From positions 1 through 21,275 of the forward strand of contig JAUXBS010000003.1 in assembly GCA_030619245.1 (NCBI GenBank): a stretch of 21,275 bases of DNA. Direction: 5' to 3'. The first letter of the stretch is position 1; each line of letters starts with the position of its first letter. Below, piece by piece: positions 6,837 to 15,016 of the stretch. The translations under genes were made by a program, and so were the position numbers. The DNA is from Clostridia bacterium (GTDB taxonomy: Bacteria > UBA6262 > WVXT01 > JAUXBS01). The notes beneath the pieces are model-generated. The model did not search any database. It saw only the letters and a program-made list of their open reading frames with translations, and was not told where the DNA came from.

Positions 6837-8039
6837 ATGGATACAGAAAGAAGAGTTTACAAAATATCGGAGTTGAATAACCTGACAAAAGAGCTTCTTG
6901 AAGGGCAGTTCTCTGATATCTGGCTGGAAGGCGAGATTTCAAATTTCAAACAGCATACATCAGGCCATCTTTATTTTGCCTTAAAGGACGAGGTTGCCCA
7001 GATACAGGCAGTGATGTTTAAATGGCAGGCTTCTTACCTTAAATTTCGCCCGGAGGACGGCCTGAAGGTAATTGTGAAGGGCAAGGTAAGCCTGTTCGTT
7101 AAAGCAGGGAAGTACCAGTTCGTGGTGTCCTATATTGAGCCACTTGGGGCCGGGCCGTTGCAGGTTGCTTTTGAGCAGTTAAAAAGAAAGCTTGAAGGTG
7201 AAGGATTGTTTAATGATGAATACAAGAAAGAACTGCCTTTACTTGTACAAAAAATGGTAATAGTTACTTCTCCCACGGGAGCGGCTGTACATGATATGCT
7301 TTCCATTATGGAGAGGCGTTTTTCGAATGTGCATGTTTTAATATATCCGGTTCATGTCCAGGGGGAACTGGCTGCGGGTGAAATAGCAGCGGCTATTTCA
7401 GACATTAACGAACATTTTACGGATATAGATGTTATAATCATCGGCCGTGGAGGCGGTTCTCTTGAAGATTTGTGGCCGTTTAATGAAGAAGTCGTGGCGC
7501 GGGCGATTTATAAGTCAAGGCTGCCCGTTATTTCAGCAGTGGGGCATGAGGTGGATTACAGTATTGCTGATTTTGTAAGCGATTTAAGGGCGCCGACACC
7601 CTCTGCCGCAATCGAGCTTGTTATTGCAAATAAGACAGAATTGGAGGAGAGGTTGTCTAGCCTGTTTGCAAGAATGGTTTCCTCAATGGAATTTATGTTC
7701 GGGGATTATCGGAACCGGTACAGGCGCGCAAGGGAAAACAGGGTTTTCAGGCGTCCAATGGAATTCTGTGAAAGGTTCCAGCAGGAAGCGGATTATTACC
7801 TTGAGCGGATATCTACAAGCGTAAGCCATTATGTACGGTTAAAGGATGATTACGTCCGGTCGGTAATAGGAAAGTTGAACGCGCTGTCTCCCCTGAATGT
7901 ATTGTCACGCGGTTACGGGATTACGTGGAAGTTGAAGAATAATGAAGTACTCAGGGATACGGCTATGGTTAATGTGGGGGAGAAGGTTAAGACCAGACTG
8001 CATAAGGGCGAGATAATTTGTGAGGTCCTGGAGAACTGA
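6837..8039 (+). CDS. xseA: Exodeoxyribonuclease VII large subunit
   Basis: The catalytic subunit of exonuclease VII, which degrades single-stranded DNA in mismatch and recombination repair. The N-terminal OB-fold (about residues 5-105) contains LEGEISNFKQHTSGHLYFALKD. The catalytic domain has VTSPTGAAVHDML, GRGGGSLEDLWPFNEE and SAVGHEVDYSIADFVSDLRAPTPSAA, all hallmark motifs. The C-terminus ends with SPLNVLSRGYGI. At 400 residues it is shorter than E. coli XseA (about 456), and the shortening lies in the coiled-coil region after the catalytic core. The start follows ymdB by 13 bases with no strong ribosome site. xseB follows after one base. Confidence 0.96.
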   Translation: MDTERRVYKISELNNLTKELLEGQFSDIWLEGEISNFKQHTSGHLYFALKDEVAQIQAVMFKWQASYLKFRPEDGLKVIVKGKVSLFVKAGKYQFVVSYIEPLGAGPLQVAFEQLKRKLEGEGLFNDEYKKELPLLVQKMVIVTSPTGAAVHDMLSIMERRFSNVHVLIYPVHVQGELAAGEIAAAISDINEHFTDIDVIIIGRGGGSLEDLWPFNEEVVARAIYKSRLPVISAVGHEVDYSIADFVSDLRAPTPSAAIELVIANKTELEERLSSLFARMVSSMEFMFGDYRNRYRRARENRVFRRPMEFCERFQQEADYYLERISTSVSHYVRLKDDYVRSVIGKLNALSPLNVLSRGYGITWKLKNNEVLRDTAMVNVGEKVKTRLHKGEIICEVLEN

Positions 8040-8040
8040 A

Positions 8041-8283
8041 ATGGCTGAACAGAAGGCAAAGTTAAAATTTGAGCAGGCGTTGTCAAAATTAGAGGAAATA
8101 ACCGGTAAACTGGAGGAGGGGAATCTGAGCCTGGAGGATTCTTTGAAGCTGTTCAGTGAGGGCATCAAGTTATCGGAGTTTTGCAGTTCTAAACTGGATG
8201 AGGCAAAAAAGAAGATAGAGGTGCTTGTAAAGTCTTCTGACGGGATTTTCAAGACAAAAAAATTTGATACCGGGGAAGAATAG
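8041..8283 (+). CDS. xseB: Exodeoxyribonuclease VII small subunit
   Basis: The small accessory subunit of exonuclease VII, 80 residues from the ATG at 8041, the family norm. The typical pattern FEQALSKLEEITGKLEEG, then LSLEDSLKLFSEGIKL and a Lys/Glu-rich helical tail, forms the two-helix hairpin that binds the XseA coiled coil. I prefer 8041 over an in-frame ATG at 8020 (inside xseA) because the GGAGA near the xseA end is well spaced and the resulting N-terminus MAEQKAKLKFEQAL fits the family. It is six bases from the prenyl synthase gene, as in many xseAB-ispA-dxs operons. Confidence 0.95.
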   Translation: MAEQKAKLKFEQALSKLEEITGKLEEGNLSLEDSLKLFSEGIKLSEFCSSKLDEAKKKIEVLVKSSDGIFKTKKFDTGEE

Positions 8284-8289
8284 ACAGCA

Positions 8290-9147
8290 ATGGATAAAAG
8301 TTTGAGGTTATACCTTCAAAACAGGAAGGCAATTATAAATAAGGCGCTTAATAAGCACCTGTACAAATCAATAAAATATCCGCCGGTTGTTCATGACGCC
8401 ATGAGGTATAGTATATTTTCAGGCGGGAAACGCCTCCGCCCGATACTGGTTCTTGCTGCAGCGGAAGCCATCAGCAGGGGGAGGAGGTCAGCGAAAAGAG
8501 ATGAGGCGCTCTTGAAGGCGGCTGTTGCCATGGAAATGATTCATACTTCTTCGCTGATTCATGATGACCTTCCTGCGATGGATGATGATGATTGCCGGAG
8601 GGGAAGGCCGAGTTGCCATAAAAAATACAGTGAAGCTGTTGCTGTCATAACCGGTGATGCCCTGATAATGAGAGCGTTTGAGATTGCTGCCGGTACGGGT
8701 AATTGCAGGGTGGTAAGGGAGATTGCGGATGCCTCCGGCACCAGGGGAATGATCGGAGGGCAGGCAGTGGATATTGAACCGTTTAACAGTAAGAGCAGGA
8801 GGCAGGATGTTATCAGGAAACTTAATTTCGTCCATGCCAACAAGACGGCAGCTTTAATAAGGGTTTCACTCAGGATAGGCGCTATTATCGCCGGCGCGAA
8901 GGAAGAAGAGTTAAAAGCGCTTGACAGGTACGGCAGGGCTATAGGCCTGGCTTTTCAGGTAACTGACGATATTCTGGATGTGAGCGAGGATGAGGGGGTA
9001 AGTTACCCCGGGGTTTACGGGGTAGCGCAGTCCAGGAAAAAAGTGGGGCAACTGGTTAAGGAAGCTCATAAATCACTTGAAATGTTCAACGGCGGAATTA
9101 ATAAATTAAAAAAACTTGCGGAGTATATTGAAACAAGAAAGAAGTAA
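8290..9147 (+). CDS. ispA: Short-chain trans-prenyl diphosphate synthase (FPP/GGPP synthase)
   Basis: Condenses isopentenyl diphosphate with allylic diphosphates to give C15 or C20 prenyl diphosphate. The 285-residue all-helical protein has SGGKRLRP (residues 44-51), the first Asp-rich motif HDDLPAMDDDDCRRGRP (Asp92, Asp93, Asp98), GGQAVDIE, the KT pair in HANKTAALI and the second Asp-rich motif FQVTDDILD (Asp226, Asp227, Asp230). The fifth residue before the first Asp-rich motif is Ser87, where C15-type enzymes such as E. coli IspA carry an aromatic residue, so a longer (C20) product is possible (inference). After DDILD the chain passes directly to VSEDEGVSYPGVYG. The usual 13-14-residue loop with its conserved GK..G.D...GK lysines is missing. 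Its place between xseB and dxs matches the common isoprenoid operon. Confidence 0.9.
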   Translation: MDKSLRLYLQNRKAIINKALNKHLYKSIKYPPVVHDAMRYSIFSGGKRLRPILVLAAAEAISRGRRSAKRDEALLKAAVAMEMIHTSSLIHDDLPAMDDDDCRRGRPSCHKKYSEAVAVITGDALIMRAFEIAAGTGNCRVVREIADASGTRGMIGGQAVDIEPFNSKSRRQDVIRKLNFVHANKTAALIRVSLRIGAIIAGAKEEELKALDRYGRAIGLAFQVTDDILDVSEDEGVSYPGVYGVAQSRKKVGQLVKEAHKSLEMFNGGINKLKKLAEYIETRKK

Positions 9148-9167
9148 TTAAACAGGGAATTCAACGC

Positions 9168-11036
9168 ATGTCAATACTGGAAAAAATAGAAAGACCGTCT
9201 GATCTTAAAATGATAAAAAAGGAGCTTTTACCGGAGCTTATAAAAGAGATCAGGGATCTTATGATAAGGACTACCTCAAAAACCGGCGGTCATCTTGCTT
9301 CAAGCCTCGGGGCTGTTGAATTAACTATCGCGCTGCATTACGTTTTAAACTGCCCTGTTGACAAGATAGTCTGGGATGTGGGGCATCAGAGTTATACGCA
9401 TAAGATTATTACCGGCAGGGGCGGGAAGTTTGAGTCATTAAGGCAGAAAAATGGTATAAGCGGTTTTCCCAGGCCGGAGGAGAGCAGTTATGATGCCTTC
9501 GTAAGCGGTCACAGTTCTACGGCAATATCCGCGGCCCTGGGATACGCGTGCGCGAGGGACCTTTCAGGAAAGGACAATAAGGTTGTGGCGGTTGTGGGAG
9601 ACGGCTCAATGACAGGGGGACTGGCATATGAGGGGTTAAATAATGCGGGCCATATGGCCAGGGATTTGATTGTAATTCTTAATGACAATGAGATGTTCAT
9701 TTCACATAAAATAGGCGCCTTCTCAAGTATGCTGGCTAAACTCATGACGTTGGGGGTCGTAAAGAGACTGGAAACAAGGATTGCAAAGTTTCTGAAGAGG
9801 TTAACTATCGTTGGTACGGGTTTACTGAGGACAGCAAGAAGGCTTAAGGTGCTTTTGTTTCCGGGAATGTTCTTTGAAGAACTGGGATTCTCCTATGTCG
9901 GACCTGTTGACGGGCATGATGTTTTCGGGTTAATAGATGTTCTTAACAACGTGAATCAGCTTAAAGGCCCTGTCCTGGTGCATGTCATTACAAAAAAGGG
10001 CAAGGGTTATGAACCGGCAGAAAGAAATCCAATTATGTTTCATGGAATAAACGGTTTTAACATTCTTACGGGAGAACCTGAGGAAAAGAGCGGCGCGCCG
10101 TCATTTACCGAAGTATTTTCAAAGTCTCTTGTGAAACTTGCCGGTGATGATGAGAAGATAGTAGTTATTACCGCAGCCATGCCGCAGGGAACAGGGCTTG
10201 AAAACTTCAACGCGGAGTTCCCGAAAAGATTCTTTGACGTTGGAATAGCAGAACAGCATGCGGTAACCTTTGCGGCAGGCCTGGCAAAGGGTGGTTACAG
10301 GCCTGTATGCGCAATTTATTCAACTTTCCTGCAGAGGGCGGTTGACCAGATAATACATGATGTATGCCTGCAGAAGGTTCCTGTCGTTTTCGCGATTGAC
10401 AGAGCAGGCATCGTAGGGGAGGATGGACCGACACATCATGGGGCATTTGATATCGTTTTTCTCAGGATGATTCCAAATATTGTTATCATGGCCCCCAAGG
10501 ATGAAAATGAACTGCAGGATATGTTGATGACAGCAATTTATGCTGATTGTCCCTGCGCTCTCAGGTATCCGAGGGGGGAGGCGGTTGGCGCAAAAATGGA
10601 TAAAAATCCAAAAAAGATTTCTATAGGAAAAGCGGAGTTGCTTGCGGATGGAAAGGACGTGGCGATATTTGCCGTTGGTAACATGGTGCATCCTTCACTC
10701 CTGGCTGCAAGGAAGCTGGAAGCGTTTGGCATAAAGTCAACTGTGGTAAATGCAAGGTTTATTAAACCGCTGGATGAAGAGATGATAAGAAAGGTTATTG
10801 GTTATACTAAAAAGATTGTAACGGTGGAGGAAGGGGTGCTTAAGGGCGGGTTTGGAAGCGGTATAAGTGAACTGTTGTCTTCCGAAAAAGTGTCCGTTAA
10901 ATCGATAGGGTTGCCGGATGTATTTATAGAACACGGGAGCTGCAGTGAGTTAAGGGAAAAATACGGACTCAGTGTTGAGGGTATAATGGAAGTGGTTAAA
11001 GAATTTGCCGGTGTGTCCAATCCGGTTGTTAGTTAA
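9168..11036 (+). CDS. dxs: 1-deoxy-D-xylulose-5-phosphate synthase
   Basis: The thiamine-diphosphate enzyme that condenses pyruvate and glyceraldehyde 3-phosphate, the first step of the MEP isoprenoid pathway. It has 622 residues, a normal length. Visible motifs are GGHLASSLG (His42), DVGHQSYTHKI, SGHSSTAISAALG, the TPP/Mg motif GDGSMTGG...NDNEMFIS (about residues 144-178), DVGIAEQHAVTFAAGLA with the catalytic Glu, and DRAGIVGEDGPTHHG. The C-terminal transketolase domain ends with the family-like VLKGGFGSGISELL and PDVFIEHGS segments. It is preceded by the prenyl synthase, whose precursor pathway it feeds, and is followed 19 bases later by a response regulator. Confidence 0.97.
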   Translation: MSILEKIERPSDLKMIKKELLPELIKEIRDLMIRTTSKTGGHLASSLGAVELTIALHYVLNCPVDKIVWDVGHQSYTHKIITGRGGKFESLRQKNGISGFPRPEESSYDAFVSGHSSTAISAALGYACARDLSGKDNKVVAVVGDGSMTGGLAYEGLNNAGHMARDLIVILNDNEMFISHKIGAFSSMLAKLMTLGVVKRLETRIAKFLKRLTIVGTGLLRTARRLKVLLFPGMFFEELGFSYVGPVDGHDVFGLIDVLNNVNQLKGPVLVHVITKKGKGYEPAERNPIMFHGINGFNILTGEPEEKSGAPSFTEVFSKSLVKLAGDDEKIVVITAAMPQGTGLENFNAEFPKRFFDVGIAEQHAVTFAAGLAKGGYRPVCAIYSTFLQRAVDQIIHDVCLQKVPVVFAIDRAGIVGEDGPTHHGAFDIVFLRMIPNIVIMAPKDENELQDMLMTAIYADCPCALRYPRGEAVGAKMDKNPKKISIGKAELLADGKDVAIFAVGNMVHPSLLAARKLEAFGIKSTVVNARFIKPLDEEMIRKVIGYTKKIVTVEEGVLKGGFGSGISELLSSEKVSVKSIGLPDVFIEHGSCSELREKYGLSVEGIMEVVKEFAGVSNPVVS

Positions 11037-11055
11037 TGAAAATGGAGGTTAAAAA

Positions 11056-11982
11056 ATGAAAATATTACTGGTTGATGATGATCTGGAATTTTTAGACAGG
11101 ACGAAGGATATTCTTAAGAATCAGTCCTTTGAGGTAGAGACTGCCAGCAGTGGCAAGGAGGCTATTGAGAAGATTTATTGTGATGCTCCTTCCCTTGTTA
11201 TAATTGATGTGGGCATGCCGGAGATGGATGGGTTTCAGGTGTGCAGGAAAATTAAGGATGACATACTCCTGAACTATATTCCGGTTATCATACTCACGGG
11301 ACAGGAGGGGATGAATAATAATGAAAATGCCCTGAGTTGCGGTTGCGATGATTACATAATAAAACCCTTTAACCCCGAAGCCTTTATTGACAGGGTGAAG
11401 TGGGTATTCAGCAGGAGTTCCAGGGATATTAATGCCAATCCTCTAACGAGGCTGCCCGGTAACTGGGTTATTGTTAAGAAGCTGGAGGACTTCATTAAGA
11501 ATTCAAAGAAGTTTGCGGTACTGTATCTTGATATTAATAATTTCAAGGTATACAACGATAGCTACGGTTTCATGGCGGGTGATAATATTATAAAGATGAC
11601 TGCTTATACGATAACCAATGCCGTGAAATGTTTTCCTTTCGAGAAGGTGTTTATAGGCCATATTGGAGGGGATGATTTCATTGTTGTGATAAATGATTAT
11701 GATGTTGTTGAACAGTTATGCAATAAGATTATAGAAGAATTCGACAGGAATGTAAGGGAGTTCTATAATGAAGAAGACAGGCTCAGTGGTTTTGTAATGG
11801 TAAGGGACAGGAAGGGAAATGAGAGTAAATATCCTTTAATATCAATTGCCATTGCTGTTGTTACAAACAAAAACAGGGTAATTAAACACCTGGGGCATGT
11901 GAACCAGTTAGGGGCTGAACTTAAAAGATTTGTCAAGGAAAGGAACGAGAGTTCCTATGCCGTAGACAGGCGCAAGGATTAA
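11056..11982 (+). CDS. Response regulator with receiver and GGDDF-variant GGDEF domain
   Basis: A 308-residue two-domain signalling protein. The receiver (residues 1-118) has the acidic cluster DDD at 7-9, the phosphoacceptor Asp51 in IIDVGMPEMDG, Thr81 and Lys103 in IIKPF, so phosphorylation looks possible. The C-terminal domain (about 128-300) starts with LTRLPGN and AVLYLDINNFKVYNDSYGF and reads GGDDF at 204-208, in place of GG(D/E)EF. The fourth position, normally Glu, is Asp. No RxxD inhibitory site lies five residues before it. The tail with FYNEEDRLSGF and ELKRFVKERNESSYAVDRR recalls a GGDEF subfamily with GGDDF that I know from other bacteria; whether these make c-di-GMP is uncertain. 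The ribosome site TGGAGG precedes the ATG. It is the only clear signalling gene between dxs and leuS. Confidence 0.88.
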   Translation: MKILLVDDDLEFLDRTKDILKNQSFEVETASSGKEAIEKIYCDAPSLVIIDVGMPEMDGFQVCRKIKDDILLNYIPVIILTGQEGMNNNENALSCGCDDYIIKPFNPEAFIDRVKWVFSRSSRDINANPLTRLPGNWVIVKKLEDFIKNSKKFAVLYLDINNFKVYNDSYGFMAGDNIIKMTAYTITNAVKCFPFEKVFIGHIGGDDFIVVINDYDVVEQLCNKIIEEFDRNVREFYNEEDRLSGFVMVRDRKGNESKYPLISIAIAVVTNKNRVIKHLGHVNQLGAELKRFVKERNESSYAVDRRKD

Positions 11983-11989
11983 TGAAAAG

Positions 11990-14413
11990 ATGAAAGATTC
12001 ATATGATTTTAAGGGAATAGAAAAGAAGTGGCAGGAAAAATGGGCTGAGGCCGGCACTTTTAGAACAGCTGATAATTCCGGGAAGAAGAAATTTTACCTG
12101 CTTGAAATGTTCCCGTATCCCAGCGGCGACCTGCACATGGGGCATGTCAGGAATTATGCCATAGGGGATGCTTATGCAAGGTATCTCAGGATGAATGGAT
12201 ACGATGTGCTTTATCCCATGGGGTATGATTCCCTTGGCCTCCCTGCCGAGAATGCAGCAGTCAAAAGCGGAATTGTTCCGGGTGAGTGGACCAGGAAATG
12301 CATAGACAGGATGATGGCTCAGCAGAAGAAAATAGGATTGAGTTATGACTGGTCCCGCCTGATTGAAACTTACAAACCCGGGTATTACAGGTGGAATCAG
12401 TGGATATTCCTTCAGTTTTACAGGAAAGGACTTACCTATAAAAAAAAGGCGATGATTAACTGGTGTCCCGAATGTAATACAGTTCTTGCCAATGAACAGG
12501 TACAGGAAGGCAAATGCTGGAGGTGTGATACCAATGTGGAATTGAAGAATCTTCAGCAATGGTTTTTTAGAATTACTGACTATGCCGAAGAACTGCTGGA
12601 GGGCCTGGATAAACTCACGGAATGGCCTGAGCGTGTAAAAAATATGCAGAAAAACTGGATTGGCAGGAGCAGTGGTATGATGGTTAATTTCGGGGTCAGG
12701 GGCAGTAAGGAAATAATACCTATATTTACCACGAGGCCCGATACTCTCTACGGGGTAAAGTTTATGGCTTTTGCTCCCGAGCACCCTCAGCTGCACGAGT
12801 TGATCAGGGATAGCGATAATAAAAAGGAAATCATGGCGTTCATCAACCGTGTGGTGCGTGAAGATAGATTTACCGGGACTGCCGAAGACCTGGTAAAGGA
12901 AGGAATATTTTCAGGTGTTTATGCCGTTAATCCGCTGAATAATGAAGAAGTACCGATTTGGATTTCCAATTTTGTGTTAATGGAGTACGGGACAGGAGCC
13001 ATAATGTGCGTGCCTGCTCATGACCAGAGGGATTTTGAATTTGCAGAGAAATATAACATTCCGGTAAAGCAGGTAATTTTATCGGAAGGCGCCGGTGAAT
13101 CCGTGTTGAAAGAAGCTTACGTGGAAGAGGGGGTAATGGTAAACTCCGGAGAGTTTGACGGTTTAAACTCGGAGAAGGCAAAGGAAAACATATCCGACTA
13201 CATTGAGGGAAAGAAGTGGGGTAAAAGGCAGGTGCAGTACAAACTGAGGGACTGGCTCATTTCAAGGCAGAGGTACTGGGGCACTCCCATACCGATTGTT
13301 TATTGCGACAGGTGCGGCGTGGTTCCCGTGCCCGAGGATGAACTTCCCGTGGTGTTGCCGGATAACGTAAAGTTTACCGGTAAAGGCAATCCGCTTGCGG
13401 GCTGTAGTGAATTCGTGAAGTGTTCCTGCCCTGAGTGCGGGGGAGAAGCAAAAAGGGAAACCGATACAATGGATACCTTCGTTGATTCTTCGTGGTATTT
13501 TTCCCGTTACTGCAGTCCGGGGTTTTTAGAAGGGCCGTATGAAAGGAAGGCTGTTGATTACTGGATGCCTGTTGACCAGTACATAGGCGGGATTGAGCAC
13601 GCTGTCATGCACCTGCTCTACGCGCGTTTTTTTACCAGGGCATTAAGGGATATTGGCATACATAAATATGATGAACCTTTCAAGCATCTGTTATGCCAGG
13701 GTATGGTGGTGAAGGACGGTATGAAGATGTCCAAGTCAAAGGGAAACGTTGTGAGTATAGACGATATGACAGGCAGGTACGGGGCTGATACTGCGCGTAT
13801 ATTCATACTTTTTGCCTCACCCCCGGAAATGGACCTTGAATGGAATGATGAGGGAGTTAAGGGGGCATTCAGGTTTCTGAACAGGGTATGGAAACTGGTT
13901 AGTATTGTTCCGAGGGCGAAAAATTCAGGCAGGGAGGACAAGGAACTTCTCAGGATAACCCATAAAACCATAAAGAAGGTAACTGATGACATGCGTAATT
14001 TCTGCTTCAATACCGCAATAGCCGCGCTAATGGAGTTCCTCAATTCAATAAGGGAAAAGGCAGAGAATATCCCGGGTAAACAGTTGAGAGAAACCGTTGA
14101 GCTACTCGTACTTTTAGTTTCCCCCTTTGCCCCGCATATTGCTGAGGAACTATGGGAGAAACTGGGGCATGAGAACATAAGCCATCAGTCCTGGCCCGGG
14201 TACAATGATGAACTGATAAAGACGGACAATGTATTGATTGTTATTCAGGTGAATGGCAAATTAAGGAGCAGGATAGAAGTCCCCGCAGGTTTGCCTGAGA
14301 AAGAGGTAAAGGAAAAAGCCTGCCGGGATTCAAAGATACAGGGATATATTGACGGGAATCAGTTAAGGAAAGTTATATACGTTCCTGATAAACTTGTAAA
14401 TATAGTAATATAA
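11990..14413 (+). CDS. leuS: Leucyl-tRNA synthetase
   Basis: Charges tRNALeu with leucine; a class I enzyme of 807 residues, close to the bacterial norm. The HIGH-type motif is DLHMGH (residues 47-52) and the KMSKS motif is at 579-583. The zinc-ribbon is seen as WCPEC...CWRCD. The CP1 editing domain keeps TTRPDTLYG (247-255) and the MCVPAHDQRDFEFAEKY Asp-containing segment, so editing should be intact. A second Cys cluster, YCDRCG...CSCPECGG, lies in the catalytic insert, followed by TMDTFVDSSWYF. The start at 11990 is just after a weak GAAAAG. The lptE-like gene and holA follow, as in Gram-negatives such as E. coli. Confidence 0.98.
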   Translation: MKDSYDFKGIEKKWQEKWAEAGTFRTADNSGKKKFYLLEMFPYPSGDLHMGHVRNYAIGDAYARYLRMNGYDVLYPMGYDSLGLPAENAAVKSGIVPGEWTRKCIDRMMAQQKKIGLSYDWSRLIETYKPGYYRWNQWIFLQFYRKGLTYKKKAMINWCPECNTVLANEQVQEGKCWRCDTNVELKNLQQWFFRITDYAEELLEGLDKLTEWPERVKNMQKNWIGRSSGMMVNFGVRGSKEIIPIFTTRPDTLYGVKFMAFAPEHPQLHELIRDSDNKKEIMAFINRVVREDRFTGTAEDLVKEGIFSGVYAVNPLNNEEVPIWISNFVLMEYGTGAIMCVPAHDQRDFEFAEKYNIPVKQVILSEGAGESVLKEAYVEEGVMVNSGEFDGLNSEKAKENISDYIEGKKWGKRQVQYKLRDWLISRQRYWGTPIPIVYCDRCGVVPVPEDELPVVLPDNVKFTGKGNPLAGCSEFVKCSCPECGGEAKRETDTMDTFVDSSWYFSRYCSPGFLEGPYERKAVDYWMPVDQYIGGIEHAVMHLLYARFFTRALRDIGIHKYDEPFKHLLCQGMVVKDGMKMSKSKGNVVSIDDMTGRYGADTARIFILFASPPEMDLEWNDEGVKGAFRFLNRVWKLVSIVPRAKNSGREDKELLRITHKTIKKVTDDMRNFCFNTAIAALMEFLNSIREKAENIPGKQLRETVELLVLLVSPFAPHIAEELWEKLGHENISHQSWPGYNDELIKTDNVLIVIQVNGKLRSRIEVPAGLPEKEVKEKACRDSKIQGYIDGNQLRKVIYVPDKLVNIVI

Positions 14414-14437
14414 TCAAATTGCGGGGAGGAGGGGAAC

Positions 14438-14995
14438 ATGAACAACAAAATGGTTTTTCATATAATAAGTTTAATGACATTTTTTCTTATAATATGTGGT
14501 TGCTATACTCCGGAGAGTTCTACCGGGGTTGAAATTCTTCCTGGAAGTATAAAAACTGTTGCCATTCCCACGATTACCAATAAGACCCCTTACTATGGAA
14601 TAAACGAAGAACTGACAAGGGAATTAACGGAAAAATTTATTCAGAACGGCAGGTTAACGGTGGCTGATAAAAAGGAAGCTGATTGCATGCTTGAGTGCGA
14701 GATTGTCAGGTACCTCCTGGTGCCCTTGAGTTATGACGAAAATGATGTCGTGGAGCAGAAGAAACTTAATGTGATTGTTAACCTTACCTTTATTGACCTG
14801 CAAAATGAAACGAAAATGTGGGATGAAATCTGGAGAGAAACGGATGCCGGCACTGAAATAGGGGGAATAATAGAAGAGGTCAGTTTCTTCGTGTCAGGTG
14901 ATGAAGATGAAACTGAAACAGAACAGGAAGCAAGAGCCCGTATTGTAATTGAACTGGCGGAAGATATTGTACAAAGAACTATTTACGGCTGGTAA
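14438..14995 (+). CDS. lptE: LptE-like outer-membrane lipoprotein (LPS assembly)
   Basis: A 185-residue lipoprotein. The N-terminus is a signal sequence with hydrophobic IISLMTFFLIICG and a lipobox whose likely lipidated residue is Cys22 (I-C-G-C), so Cys20 sits unusually at the -2 position. After it, GSIKTVAIPTITNKTPYYGINEELTRELTEKFIQ has the pattern of LptE/RlpB-type or LPS-assembly lipoproteins (DUF799/LptE-like alpha-beta fold). The gene sits between leuS and holA, where lptE is found in Gram-negatives, which supports the assignment. LptE partners LptD in inserting LPS. A strong ribosome site, GGAGGAGGGG, precedes the start. Identity rests on context plus general pattern, so I am moderately confident. 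Confidence 0.75.
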   Translation: MNNKMVFHIISLMTFFLIICGCYTPESSTGVEILPGSIKTVAIPTITNKTPYYGINEELTRELTEKFIQNGRLTVADKKEADCMLECEIVRYLLVPLSYDENDVVEQKKLNVIVNLTFIDLQNETKMWDEIWRETDAGTEIGGIIEEVSFFVSGDEDETETEQEARARIVIELAEDIVQRTIYGW

Positions 14996-15016
14996 AAAAC
15001 ATTGCGAAATAACCCC

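Noticed and set aside
11999..12796. A long minus-strand open frame opposite leuS
   Set aside because: It is antisense to a clearly conserved synthetase, has no recognisable motif and no ribosome site, and its residues mirror the plus-strand codon pattern. It is a shadow frame.
13618..14178. Minus-strand open frame of about 186 codons opposite the leuS C-terminus
   Set aside because: Same reason: it overlaps a confident gene and shows low-complexity Ser/Phe-rich sequence typical of antisense frames.
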